Numbered from the stretch's first letter, positions 6,702 through 14,980 are shown. The stretch is DNA of 15,675 bases from Deltaproteobacteria bacterium (GCA_011051925.1 DRKE01000541.1:1-15675); one strand, 5' to 3'. Notes: a model not told the origin generated them from the sequence alone. Numbers and translations are program-made.

Positions 6702-6837
6702 CCGACCGCCCGGAGCCGCATTCCGAATCGGCGCTGACCGGGCCGGACGATGCGATCGCCCTCTCCGACATCCGAGCCCGACCGGCCGATGTCGGATCCG
6801 TGTGACAGGGCTCGAGCGCGAGCCGATGGCGGTCACC

Positions 6838-7932
6838 ATGAAACAAGCCAGTCTCTTCGTCGATGAAGCGCTGCTCGAGGTCCGATCCGGATCCGGAGGG
6901 AATGGGAAGGTCTCGTTCCGCCGTGAGAAGTTCATCGCGAAAGGTGGACCGAATGGCGGGGATGGGGGACGCGGCGGGGATGTCATCCTCGTTGCGGACA
7001 ACAACGTCGCGACCCTGCTCGACTTCAAATCCGCCCGGCGGATCCGCGCCGAGAGTGGCGAACACGGCGGTGTCTCCGACCGGAAGGGCGCATCCGGATC
7101 AGACGTCGAGATCCGCGTCCCGGTCGGAACCCTGGTCTTCGACGAAACGCCCCGGGATCCCGGGGAAGAGACGCAGGAAGCCGACCCGGCCCGGCTCCTC
7201 GCCGACCTGACGCGGCCTGGCCAGAGGCTCGTGGTCGCACGCGGCGGTCGCGGCGGTCTCGGCAACGCGCGCTTCAAGACGGCGACCCGCCAGGCGCCCG
7301 ATTTCGCGACGCCGGGAAGACCGGGCGAGACCCGGCAGATCCGGCTCTCACTCAAGCTGATGGCCGACGTCGGCCTCGTCGGGTTCCCGAATGCGGGAAA
7401 GTCGACCCTCTTGCGGCGGATCTCGGCGGCACGGCCGCGCGTCGCGAACTATCCCTTCACGACGCTCGTGCCGTCCCTCGGCGTGGTCGAGCGCGACGAC
7501 CGCCGCTGCGTCGTGGCGGACATTCCCGGCCTGATCGAGGGCGCGAGTGAAGGCGCCGGCCTCGGTCATCAGTTCCTCCGACACGTCGAGCGGACCCGGG
7601 TTCTCGTCCATCTCCTCGACCTCGAAGCGATGCTGGTCGAGGGCCGCGACCTGATGAAGGACTACGAGGCGATCCGCCGGGAGCTCGGACGCTACCGACC
7701 GGAGCTTCTGGAGCGACAGGAGATCCTCGTCCTGAACAAATCGGATCTCGTCCACGACGAGGCACTCGTCGCGCCCCTGCTCGAACGGCTGACCGAACGC
7801 GGCCTCCGTCCGTTGCAGGTTTCGAGCGCGGCCTCCCAGGGCCTCGACCTTCTCCTTCGAAGCATGTTCGAGGCCGTCGAAGACGCACGTCGGGAAGCCG
7901 CGGTCGACGAAACCGGACGGGAGCAGGACTGA
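6838..7932 (+). CDS. obg: GTPase Obg/CgtA, ribosome assembly
   Basis: An essential GTPase acting in late 50S assembly and stress signalling. Residues 6-165 are the glycine-rich Obg fold (SGSGGNGKVSFRREKF, GGPNGGDGGRGGDV, ARGGRGGLGN). The G domain carries GFPNAGKST (G1, 182-190), YPFTTL (G2), DIPGLIEGA (G3, 228-236), NKSD (G4, 300-303) and SSAAS (G5, 329-333). There is only a short charged C-tail, so the long OCT domain is absent or reduced. At 364 residues it is a little shorter than E. coli ObgE (390). The ATG at 6838 is preferred: GGCGG lies five bases upstream, and Obg proteins usually have few residues before the FVDE segment. ATG 6826 and GTG 6802 are in-frame alternatives. The stop overlaps the proB start by one base. 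Confidence 0.97.
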   Translation: MKQASLFVDEALLEVRSGSGGNGKVSFRREKFIAKGGPNGGDGGRGGDVILVADNNVATLLDFKSARRIRAESGEHGGVSDRKGASGSDVEIRVPVGTLVFDETPRDPGEETQEADPARLLADLTRPGQRLVVARGGRGGLGNARFKTATRQAPDFATPGRPGETRQIRLSLKLMADVGLVGFPNAGKSTLLRRISAARPRVANYPFTTLVPSLGVVERDDRRCVVADIPGLIEGASEGAGLGHQFLRHVERTRVLVHLLDLEAMLVEGRDLMKDYEAIRRELGRYRPELLERQEILVLNKSDLVHDEALVAPLLERLTERGLRPLQVSSAASQGLDLLLRSMFEAVEDARREAAVDETGREQD

Positions 7933-9071
7933 TGTCGGAATCCGATGCCTGGAAGCAGCTCCCGCGTTCGCGGCGGATCGTCGTGAAGATCGGCTCGAGC
8001 ACGCTCACCCGCGATGGACGACTCCGGCCCGAACGTTTCAGCGCGCTGGCCAGCGATGTATCGAACCTGATCGAAAGCGGACGCCAGGTCGTGCTCGTCT
8101 CTTCGGGCGCGATTGCCGTGGGGGCCCACAAGCTCGGCTGGCGTCACTCGGGCCATTCGATTCGCGAGAAACAGGCCGCCGCCGCCGTCGGTCAGATCGG
8201 CCTGATCGAGCTCTATCAGCGCCGCTTCGCCCGGCGCGATCATCACGTCGGTCAGGTCCTGCTCACCCGCGCCGGCCTCGAGGACCGGGAACGTTTCCTG
8301 AACGCCCGCAGGACCATGCTCGAACTTCTCCGACTGGGCGTGATCCCGATCGTGAACGAGAACGACACGATCGCGACCGAAGAGATCCGCTTCGGGGACA
8401 ACGACAATCTCGCCGCGACGATCGTGAACGCCGTCGATGCCGATCTGCTCGTGATCCTGACCGACGTCGAAGGGCTCTACGAGAAAGCCCCGGAACCAGG
8501 CCACGCACCTCCGCCCCTCATCCGGACCGTTCGCAAGATCACCCCGGCCATCCGCGAGGCGGCCAGCGGCGCCGGAACCCGATTCGGCAGTGGCGGGATG
8601 ATCACGAAACTCGAGGCCGCGACCAACGCCGCGCGCTCTGGCGCCGCCACGATCCTGTGTCATGGGGGAACGGACGGGATCCTCGGGAAGTTGATGGATG
8701 GCGAACGGCTCGGCACGCTCTTCGAGCCCGGCAGGCGGCTCGCGGGCAAGAAGCATTGGCTCGCGTTCACGGCGAAGACCCGCGGTCGGATCGTGATCGA
8801 TGACGGGGCCGTACGCGCCCTCGTCGACCGGGGCCGAAGCCTTCTTCCCGCGGGCATCCTGCGTATCGAAGGCCGCTTCGGCGTCGGCGATTCCGTGAGC
8901 TGCGTCGACGATGACGGGCGTGAGATCGCCCGGGGCCTCACGGTCTATCCCTCGCCCGACGTCGAACGTCTCGCGGGTCGCGCGACGAAGGAGATCCCGC
9001 AGGTGCTAGGATATACGAACGGGGACGAGATCATCCATCGAGACGACCTCGTCCTGATCGGCGATTCCTGA
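7932..9071 (+). CDS. proB: Glutamate 5-kinase (ProB) with PUA domain
   Basis: Catalyses the first, ATP-dependent step of proline synthesis: glutamate to glutamyl 5-phosphate. The amino acid kinase domain (about 14-265) shows RRIVVKIGSSTL (14-25), the SSGA loop (57-60), NENDT (142-146), FGDNDNLAA (154-162) and GSGGMITKLEAA (219-230). Residues 278-375 form the C-terminal PUA domain found in many ProB proteins. The length of 379 compares with 367 in E. coli. The ATG overlaps the obg stop (TGATG), indicating translational coupling with Obg. proA follows after 83 bases. ProB is commonly feedback-inhibited by proline; whether this one is cannot be told here. Confidence 0.97.
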   Translation: MSESDAWKQLPRSRRIVVKIGSSTLTRDGRLRPERFSALASDVSNLIESGRQVVLVSSGAIAVGAHKLGWRHSGHSIREKQAAAAVGQIGLIELYQRRFARRDHHVGQVLLTRAGLEDRERFLNARRTMLELLRLGVIPIVNENDTIATEEIRFGDNDNLAATIVNAVDADLLVILTDVEGLYEKAPEPGHAPPPLIRTVRKITPAIREAASGAGTRFGSGGMITKLEAATNAARSGAATILCHGGTDGILGKLMDGERLGTLFEPGRRLAGKKHWLAFTAKTRGRIVIDDGAVRALVDRGRSLLPAGILRIEGRFGVGDSVSCVDDDGREIARGLTVYPSPDVERLAGRATKEIPQVLGYTNGDEIIHRDDLVLIGDS

Positions 9072-9154
9072 AGAGTCGTCCGAATCGAACAGGCCCTGCC
9101 TTGACCGGGGATCGGAGTCCAACCCGCCCCATCGAGAAGACGAGAAGAAGCATC

Positions 9155-10471
9155 ATGTCCTCCTCGACCGACAAACCCGATCCGAACGCGAGTCCGCTCT
9201 CGATGGACGCGAGTGCCGAGCTGCACGGCGAGATCGAAGCGCTCGCCGAGGCGGCGCGAAGCGCGAGCGAAGTGATGGGTGAGATCCCGACGGAGCGCAA
9301 GAACGCCTGGCTCCGGAGGACCGCCGAGCGCCTCGACGCGGCACGCGACCGGATCATGGCCGCGAACGCCCGGGATGTGGAAGCGGCAGCCCGAAAGGGC
9401 GTTCCGGCCCCTCTTCGAGGCCGACTCGCCCTCTCCGAAGGAAAATGGCGTGACATGCTCCAGGGCCTGCGCGACGTGGCGGCACTCCCCGATCCCGTCG
9501 GTCGGATCTCGAACCACAGCATCCGACCCAACGGGCTGAGCGTGGGCCAGATGGCGATACCGCTCGGCGTGATCGCGATGATCTACGAGTCCCGACCCAA
9601 CGTCACCGTCGATGCGGCGGCACTCTGCGTGAAAGCGGGGAACGCCGTGATCCTGCGCGGCGGCTCCGAAGCGATCCATTCGAACCTCGCCCTCGGCGAG
9701 GAATTGCGGGCGGCGGCGCGCGACGAGGGGATCCCGGAGGAGGCGATCACGATCATCCCGACGACCGATCGTGCCGCGATCGACGTCCTGCTGAAACTCG
9801 ATCGATCGATCGACCTGATCATCCCGCGCGGGGGTCCGGGCCTGATCCACAAGGTGATCAAGGAATCGACGATTCCCGTCATCGCCCACGATGCCGGCGT
9901 CTGCCACGTCTTCATCGACGAGAGCGCCGACGTCCAGATGGCGATCGACATCGTGCACGAATCGAAGATCCGGCAGATGCCCGTCTGCAACGCGGTCGAG
10001 ACGCTCTTGTGTCATCGCGGCGCTTCGGAAACCGTCCTTCCCGCCGTGCTCAAGGATCTGCACGAGGCGGGCGTCGAGATCCGCGGTTGCGAAGCGACCC
10101 GAAGGGTCTTCAGCGAGGCCGTGGCGGCGTCGGAATCCGACTGGTCCGAGGAATTCCTGTCTCCCGTCCTCGCCGTGCGGATCGTCGACTCGATGGATGA
10201 CGCGATCGAACACATCCGGCGCCATGGATCGAACCATACGGAGATCATCGTCACCAACGACTACGACAACAGCCAGGAATGGTTGCGACGGGTGAACTCC
10301 TCCACGGTCGGCGTGAATTGTTCGACGGGGTTTTCCGACGGATTCCAGCTCGGGCTCGGCGCCGAGATCGGCATCTCGACTTCGAAACTCCATGCCTACG
10401 GACCGATGGGACTCGAGGGGCTCACGACACGGAAATTCGTCCTGCTCGGCCGGGGTCAGCTTCGCGGATGA
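9155..10471 (+). CDS. proA: Gamma-glutamyl phosphate reductase (ProA)
   Basis: The NADPH-dependent reductase that turns glutamyl 5-phosphate into glutamate semialdehyde, the step after ProB. It belongs to the aldehyde dehydrogenase superfamily. The catalytic cysteine is expected at Cys278 in PVCNAVETLL. Other family marks are PLGVIAMIYESRPNVTVDAAALCVKAGN, LIIPRGGPGLI and the end LGAEIGISTSKLHAYGPMGLEGLTT. It has 438 residues (E. coli 417), the excess mostly in an N-terminal lead of about 20 residues. The ATG at 9155 follows the purine-rich GAGAAGAAG; TTG 9101 upstream and ATG 9203 downstream are alternatives. Residues 387-392, VNCSTG, differ from the usual VNASTR. The stop overlaps the nadD start (ATGA). 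Confidence 0.97.
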   Translation: MSSSTDKPDPNASPLSMDASAELHGEIEALAEAARSASEVMGEIPTERKNAWLRRTAERLDAARDRIMAANARDVEAAARKGVPAPLRGRLALSEGKWRDMLQGLRDVAALPDPVGRISNHSIRPNGLSVGQMAIPLGVIAMIYESRPNVTVDAAALCVKAGNAVILRGGSEAIHSNLALGEELRAAARDEGIPEEAITIIPTTDRAAIDVLLKLDRSIDLIIPRGGPGLIHKVIKESTIPVIAHDAGVCHVFIDESADVQMAIDIVHESKIRQMPVCNAVETLLCHRGASETVLPAVLKDLHEAGVEIRGCEATRRVFSEAVAASESDWSEEFLSPVLAVRIVDSMDDAIEHIRRHGSNHTEIIVTNDYDNSQEWLRRVNSSTVGVNCSTGFSDGFQLGLGAEIGISTSKLHAYGPMGLEGLTTRKFVLLGRGQLRG

Positions 10472-11181
10472 CGAGCGGACGGAACGAGCCGCGCGTGGGA
10501 CTCTTCGGAGGGACGTTCAATCCGATCCATCTGGGACATCTTCGGGCCGCGGAAGAAGTTCGCGAAGCACTCGATCTGGACCGGATCCTCTTCATTCCGA
10601 GCCGGACGCCTCCCCACAAGCGACAGGATCCCCTCGATCCGATCGCGCCGGCCGAAAGACGCCTCGACTGGGTCGAGCGGGCGATCGCCGCGCACAAGGC
10701 GTTCTCGATCGACCGGATCGAGATCGACCGCGAGGGTCCGTCATACCTGGTCGACACCCTCGAGGCGATCCGGGATCGCGATCCCCGGGCACGGCGACCG
10801 GTCTTCATCGTCGGCGAGGACGCCTTTGCAGAGATGGGGGAGTGGCGGGACCCGAAGAAGCTCTTTGTCCTGGCGGATTTCGCGATCATGACGCGACCCC
10901 CGGGCCAACTCGAAGACCTGGCCGAACGGATTCCCCGGATCGTCGAGGCGGATTTCGAGTTCGGAGGGGATGGAAGGAGCGCGCGACACCGCGAGGCCGG
11001 AACCCGCCTCGAACTCGTCTCCATCACCGCGCTCGACATCTCGTCGAGCCGGATCCGGAGAGCCTGTCGTGCGAATCGATCGATCCGGTTCCTGGTTCCG
11101 GAATCGATCCACGAAGCCATCCTGGAAAGCGGCGAGTTCGCGTCACTCCGGGGCGAAGGAGAAGAATACGAGCATGGATGA
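10468..11181 (+). CDS. nadD: Nicotinate-nucleotide adenylyltransferase (NadD)
   Basis: Joins ATP and nicotinate mononucleotide to give deamido-NAD, an essential step of NAD synthesis. It has 237 residues (E. coli 213). The nucleotidyltransferase motif GGTFNPIHLGH is at 14-24, PPHK at 48-51, GEDAF at 117-121 in the position of the usual GxD motif, and ISSSRIR at 191-197. The ATG lies inside the end of proA (ATGA overlap), and the tail overlaps rsfS by eight bases. The proA-nadD-rsfS order is frequent in proteobacteria. Upstream in-frame codons run into proA and are not needed. Confidence 0.96.
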   Translation: MTSGRNEPRVGLFGGTFNPIHLGHLRAAEEVREALDLDRILFIPSRTPPHKRQDPLDPIAPAERRLDWVERAIAAHKAFSIDRIEIDREGPSYLVDTLEAIRDRDPRARRPVFIVGEDAFAEMGEWRDPKKLFVLADFAIMTRPPGQLEDLAERIPRIVEADFEFGGDGRSARHREAGTRLELVSITALDISSSRIRRACRANRSIRFLVPESIHEAILESGEFASLRGEGEEYEHG

Positions 11182-11644
11182 AACCGACCCCGGCCGGAAG
11201 GCGACGCGGATCGTCGAAGCCGCTCTCGAACGGAAGGCCGAACGACCCGTCGTCATGGACATGCGAAAACTCACGGCCTACGCCGACACCTTCATCATCC
11301 TTTCGGGCCGATCCGATCGGCAGGTCCGTTCGATCGCCGACGCCGTCGTACGCACGCTCAAGGAGAACGACGAACAGCCCCTGGGAATCGAAGGACTCGA
11401 CGACGGCAACTGGGTCCTGATCGACTGCAACGACGCCATCGTTCACGTCTTCGATGACGACACACGGGAGCGCTACGATCTCGAGCGGCTCTGGCGCGAT
11501 GCACCTCGCCTCGACCTCGGAATCGAGGGCGTCGACCCGGATCCGGCCGTGCAGGCCCCCTTCGAGCGGGAAGCAACGGAACCCGTCGGCGACGTCGGCG
11601 ACGAAGGGAGCATGGAGGACGAAGCGGCCGATCCGGCGGCATAG
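11174..11644 (+). CDS. rsfS: Ribosomal silencing factor RsfS
   Basis: Binds L14 on the 50S subunit and blocks joining with 30S, slowing translation when nutrients are scarce. The DUF143/RsfS domain covers residues 8-112, with VVMDMRKLTAYADTFIILSGRSDRQVRSIAD, GIEGLDDGNWVLIDCNDAIVHVF and RERYDLERLWRDAP. The length of 156 exceeds the usual 105-120 because of a tail of about 44 residues, acidic and Glu/Asp/Pro/Gly-rich (113-156). The ATG is inside the nadD end; AAGGAG lies 12 bases upstream, slightly far. rlmH, the common next gene, is missing here and comF follows instead. Confidence 0.95.
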   Translation: MDETDPGRKATRIVEAALERKAERPVVMDMRKLTAYADTFIILSGRSDRQVRSIADAVVRTLKENDEQPLGIEGLDDGNWVLIDCNDAIVHVFDDDTRERYDLERLWRDAPRLDLGIEGVDPDPAVQAPFEREATEPVGDVGDEGSMEDEAADPAA

Positions 11645-11740
11645 ATCCGTCCCGCGCCGTCGACCCGGATTTCCGGCCCCGAGTCCGGTCCCGAGAACCC
11701 GGTCCCGAGAAAGGGTGCGCGTCACCCCGCGCGTTTTCGA
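11645..11740 (+). repeat. rsfS-comF spacer with short tandem repeat
   Basis: A 96-base spacer. CCGGTCCCGAGAA occurs at 11685-11697 and again at 11699-11711, a 14-base period, with a looser third match just before (GGCCCCGAGT). No terminator or promoter was recognised. No ribosome binding site stands close to the comF ATG. Confidence 0.5.
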
Positions 11741-12586
11741 ATGATGCGCCCATCCCCATCGCCGCTCGGTGTACTCCTCGATCTGGTCGCGCCGCCGCTC
11801 TGTATCGAATGCGGCACGAGCCTTCGGACGACGGCTTCGCCGCTCTGTCCGCGTTGTGACCGGGGACTGCCATGGTGGCGGATCGTCGACGGTTGCCCCC
11901 GCTGTGGGATGGGGGAGGGATTCCTTCCGGAACCGGATCGGAAGGGAACCCGCGCGCGACGGCCCTTCGACGGATGCCCGGGATGCCTGTCCGAAGGCAG
12001 CGCCCTGCACGGCTGCCGTTCCCTGCTTCGTTACGAAGGAGCGGCCCGACGATGGCTTCCGGGCTTCAAGACCGCCCGCCTTCCCTTCGGCCCGAACGTG
12101 GCGCTCCGTCTGGCCATCGACCACCTGGCAGCTGAACTCGGACGGCGGATCGGGTCGGAGACGTCCGAAAGGCCGGATTGGATCGTTCCGATCCCCCTTC
12201 ACTGGCGGCGGCGGCACCAGCGGGGCTTCAACCAGACCGAACCGATCGCGCGTCGGATCGCCGGAATCCTCGACTGCTCGTTCGCCCCTGGAATGCTGAG
12301 ACGAACGCGCTCTTCCCGAAGCCAGGCGCGATCGGTCGGTCGGGAGCGCAGGCAGAACGTCCAGGACTCCTTTCGCTCGACGGCGCGCTTCGGTTCCCGA
12401 TCCCGTGTCTGGCTCGTCGACGATGTGCTCACCACGGGCAGCACGCTCGATGCGGCTGCCGATGCGTTGCTCGACGCGGGCGCCTTCGAAGTTCGCGGCC
12501 TGACGCTCGCGGCCACGCTTCCTGCGCGCCCGCGAGCGGTCCGAAGGCGTTCCGATTATCATGCCCGAGGCCCGGATGGCCGATGA
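11741..12586 (+). CDS. comF: ComF-family phosphoribosyltransferase-like protein
   Basis: A ComFC/GntX-type protein: an N-terminal zinc-binding part joined to a phosphoribosyltransferase fold. Cysteine pairs are C21/C24, C36/C39, C52/C55 and C79/C82, enough for two zinc ribbons. Residues 146-170 carry DWIVPIPLHWRRRHQRGFNQTEPIA. The PRPP-binding loop is VWLVDDVLTTGSTLDAA (223-239), with the two acidic residues and TTGS intact. ComFC is needed for natural DNA uptake in several bacteria and GntX-like members have other or unknown roles, so the name does not prove competence; no other competence gene is seen here. ATG 11741 and ATG 11744 are both possible. It follows rsfS on the same strand and has 46 bases to the next gene. 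Confidence 0.9.
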   Translation: MMRPSPSPLGVLLDLVAPPLCIECGTSLRTTASPLCPRCDRGLPWWRIVDGCPRCGMGEGFLPEPDRKGTRARRPFDGCPGCLSEGSALHGCRSLLRYEGAARRWLPGFKTARLPFGPNVALRLAIDHLAAELGRRIGSETSERPDWIVPIPLHWRRRHQRGFNQTEPIARRIAGILDCSFAPGMLRRTRSSRSQARSVGRERRQNVQDSFRSTARFGSRSRVWLVDDVLTTGSTLDAAADALLDAGAFEVRGLTLAATLPARPRAVRRRSDYHARGPDGR

Positions 12587-12632
12587 ATCCACTCTCCCGG
12601 GTGTTCCCTCCCTTCCATGCAAGGAGTCCTGC

Positions 12633-13229
12633 ATGCTCGCTCGTTTCCTTTCCCGTGCATTCCCCTCGATGGTCCTGTCGCTGGGCCTCGTCTTCGGGGC
12701 GGGCCAGCCCGGCTTCGCCCAGGACGCAGCGAAGATCGATCCGGGTTTTCGTGAGGCCGTCGAGAAGTATCTCCTCGTCCAGAAGACCCCCGAGACCGTC
12801 CGGGAGCAGATGTCCTACTCGGTCGCGCAGCAGGCCCTCGCCTCGATCGCAGCCAGCGGGATCGAGATCACCGAACCGATGCAGGCGATCGTCCTCGATG
12901 TCGCGCGCTCGACCTTCGGAGCGCATTTCGGAGACATCAAGACGTTGACCGACATCTACGCACCGATCTACGCCGCCTACTTCTCGGAGAAGGAGATCCG
13001 CGAGATCACGGCGTTCTGGGAGTCACCGGCCGGTAGGAAGCTGGTCGAAAAGATGCCCGACCTGAGCCGGGATTCGTACATGAAGATGCAGGAAGCCAGC
13101 GCGGCACTGCTTCCCGAGTTCCAGACCGAGGTCGACGAACGACTCGCCGCCGCGGGCATCGTCCTCGCGCCGCCGCCTCCGCTGAGCGCCCCTTCCGCGG
13201 AGGCGCCCGGACCCGACACTTCGAAGTAG
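12633..13229 (+). CDS. Secreted DUF2059-domain protein
   Basis: A 198-residue protein with an N-terminal signal peptide: a basic start (MLARFLSR), a hydrophobic core (about 10-22) and probable cleavage near GFAQ-DAA (29-31). The mature part is helical. The DUF2059 hallmark is visible at 110-142: APIYAAYFSEKEIREITAFWESPAGRKLVEKMP. The C-terminal 20 residues are Pro/Ala-rich. The function of DUF2059 is not known; an export to the periplasm is predicted. The ATG at 12633 is chosen because AAGGAG sits six bases upstream and the signal peptide then begins properly; the open frame from 12561 would add 24 residues over the comF end. This is the last gene of the plus-strand run. Confidence 0.87.
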   Translation: MLARFLSRAFPSMVLSLGLVFGAGQPGFAQDAAKIDPGFREAVEKYLLVQKTPETVREQMSYSVAQQALASIAASGIEITEPMQAIVLDVARSTFGAHFGDIKTLTDIYAPIYAAYFSEKEIREITAFWESPAGRKLVEKMPDLSRDSYMKMQEASAALLPEFQTEVDERLAAAGIVLAPPPPLSAPSAEAPGPDTSK

Positions 13230-13243
13230 CGGGCCGTTCCTCG

Positions 13244-13271
13244 GGCGCTCCGACGACGGACCCTTCGCGCC
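13244..13271. terminator. Weak inverted repeat between convergent genes
   Basis: GGCGC and GCGCC frame an inner TCCG/CGGA hairpin in the 47-base gap between the converging DUF2059 and crotonase genes. It could serve both strands, but the stems are short and no T-run is present. Position is the main support. Confidence 0.25.
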
Positions 13272-13276
13272 GACTC

Positions 13277-14047
13277 TCAGTCCTTCCGCTTCCGCGAGTC
13301 GAGGTAGCTGCGACGCGCCTCCGCACATTCTTCGTCGTGAAGCGCCGTGGCCAGACCGTCGGCGTCCGACCAGCTCCGCATCGTTCCCACCATTTGATCG
13401 GTCACGGCATTCACGTGCCGTTTGGTCGAGAAGATCGCATGGGAGGCCTTCTTCGAGATCGATTCCGCGAGTTCATCGACGGCCGTATCCAGCTCGTCGG
13501 CGGGGACGACCCGGTTCAGGAACCCCACGGCTCGCGCTTCCTCGGCGTCGAAGGGCCGACACGTGAGGACGAGTTCCTTGGTGAGGGCCGGTCCGATCTC
13601 ACGCACCAGGCGCGGGATTCCGCCCCACGCGAGCGGGATTCCCAGATCGATCTCGGGGATCGAGAAACGCGCGTCGTCGCTCGCCAGCCGTAGATCACAA
13701 GCGGCCGCGACCACGAGACCACCGCCGACGCACCAACCCCGGATCTTCGCGATCGAGATCGCACGCATCGCTTCCAGGGCATCGGCCATCTCGCGGCCGG
13801 TATCCGCCGCGTCCCGGGAAGAGAGCGCCTGCCGGCGCGAGAAACTCGCCAGATCCGCACCCGCGGAGAAGGCCCGACCCTCGCCGCTCACGATGACGAC
13901 CTTGACCTCGCGTCGTTCGTCGAAGAAGCGAGCCGCCTGCGCGAGCTCCTGGAGCGTCTCCGTCGACAGCGGGTTCAGCTTCTCGGGACGTGACAGACGC
14001 AGCTGCCCGACCGCTCCCTTCACTTCTACGGACAGATTCTCGAACAA
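13277..14047 (-). CDS. Enoyl-CoA hydratase/isomerase (crotonase) family protein
   Basis: A 256-residue crotonase-fold protein acting on an acyl-CoA thioester. The oxyanion-hole segments are FSAGADL (60-66) and WCVGGGLVVAAACDLRLAS (105-123). The position of the first catalytic glutamate of rat enoyl-CoA hydratase (E144, in GGGCE) is Val112, while the second (E164, in PEI) is kept as Glu132. A single acid is typical of some isomerases and other crotonases rather than a standard hydratase. The start is TTG 14047: GGGAGGAG lies eight bases upstream and the protein then begins MFENLSVEV. An upstream GTG (14095) would add 16 residues and has no comparable ribosome site. It is the last gene of the minus-strand accessory run, 72 bases after the PF10118 gene. 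The substrate is unknown. Confidence 0.9.
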   Translation of the reverse strand: MFENLSVEVKGAVGQLRLSRPEKLNPLSTETLQELAQAARFFDERREVKVVIVSGEGRAFSAGADLASFSRRQALSSRDAADTGREMADALEAMRAISIAKIRGWCVGGGLVVAAACDLRLASDDARFSIPEIDLGIPLAWGGIPRLVREIGPALTKELVLTCRPFDAEEARAVGFLNRVVPADELDTAVDELAESISKKASHAIFSTKRHVNAVTDQMVGTMRSWSDADGLATALHDEECAEARRSYLDSRKRKD

Positions 14048-14119
14048 GCGGATCTCCTCCCGGTTTGCGTTCCGTTCTCTCTCTGGATCCGGCACCCCGT
14101 CTTCGTCGCGGGACGCCCT

Positions 14120-14980
14120 TCAGCCCATGATCTCGGCTTCGATGAGCGCGACGTTCTTCTCGATCAGGGGTCGATCGTCGATCTGTCGCGGATCGAAATC
14201 CCGCCGATACCAGGAACGGTAGTCCGCACCCGTCCCACGGAGGAACCCGTCCCGGCCGAAAAGGAAGCGCCAGCCGTTTCTCCAGGTCGACGCCTTGAAG
14301 AGCAGCCCGTCCTTCCAGAGCATGTAGACGAGGCGGTCGAAGACCTCGAGACCGAGGCCCAGGGTATTCAGGGCCATGACGATGACACGCCGTGCATGAC
14401 CCGGCGCAACCTCCTTCAGGACGTCGAAGGCGACCGACTTGTGTTCGGCTTCCTCGAGCGCGTGCCATCGCCAGAGCCGCGCCATTTCCGGGTGCATGTT
14501 CCCGGTACGCCGGTCGGGATCGCTGAGGACCTGGCGGGCGAGAATCGCGGTCAGATGTTCGAGCGACGCGGTCATCGTGAGCGAGAGCAGCGGAAGCCGG
14601 CGGTTGTGCCAGCGGGCGATCCGGTCGACGAAGCGATTGCGCGCCTCGATCGCGGGATACCCCTGTTCGACGAGCATCCGGACGTGCTGCTCGTGAACGC
14701 GACTGTGTTGGCCCTCCTGGCCGGCAAAACCGCGGATCCGTTTCTGCAGCGCCGGATCCCCGATCCGATCGCGGTAGTGGAGCACCGCGCGGACGAAGAA
14801 CGCCTCACCGAAGGGGAAGGTCGACGAGAGCGCGTCCATGAAATGGGTGGCGAAGGCGTCTCCACCGTACCAGTAGCGGGGGATGTCCTTCGAGAGGGCA
14901 CCGGCGGGGTGACGAACCGGAATCCCGGGCTCCGGGTCGGTCGAGAAGACCTGCGCCGGGCCGGTCTGCATCGGATCCAT
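14120..14980 (-). CDS. PF10118-family 'metal-dependent hydrolase', ferritin-like
   Basis: A 286-residue protein of the COG3687/PF10118 family. The helical pattern and metal-ligand spacing look like a ferritin-type di-metal site: Glu59 (FPFGEAFFVRAVLHY), Glu89-x-x-His92 (GQEGQHSRVHEQH), Glu141 (ASLEHLTAILA) and Glu177-x-x-His180 (WHALEEAEHKSVAFDV). This assignment of ligands is my reading, not a solved structure. Family members are annotated as hydrolases but their reaction is poorly known, and an oxygenase-like di-iron chemistry is possible. GGAGG lies six bases before the ATG, a strong start; an in-frame ATG three codons in is less likely. It lies between the SnoaL-like gene (75 bases upstream) and the crotonase gene, suggesting a shared pathway. 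Confidence 0.87.
   Translation of the reverse strand: MDPMQTGPAQVFSTDPEPGIPVRHPAGALSKDIPRYWYGGDAFATHFMDALSSTFPFGEAFFVRAVLHYRDRIGDPALQKRIRGFAGQEGQHSRVHEQHVRMLVEQGYPAIEARNRFVDRIARWHNRRLPLLSLTMTASLEHLTAILARQVLSDPDRRTGNMHPEMARLWRWHALEEAEHKSVAFDVLKEVAPGHARRVIVMALNTLGLGLEVFDRLVYMLWKDGLLFKASTWRNGWRFLFGRDGFLRGTGADYRSWYRRDFDPRQIDDRPLIEKNVALIEAEIMG

Noticed and set aside
7025..7040. ACTTCAAATCC, identical to the core of a tRNA(Sec) anticodon loop
   Set aside because: It encodes the conserved LDFKSA segment of Obg, and the flanking bases do not pair as an anticodon stem.
9072..9154. TTGACC in the proB-proA spacer as a promoter
   Set aside because: No plausible -10 element at the right distance; the spacer is short and the genes are in one pathway.
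8945..10393. Minus-strand open frame of 482 codons opposite proA
   Set aside because: Shadow of the well-supported proA gene; no domain recognised.
11024..12634. Minus-strand open frame of 536 codons opposite rsfS and comF
   Set aside because: Antisense to two conserved genes and of low-complexity composition.
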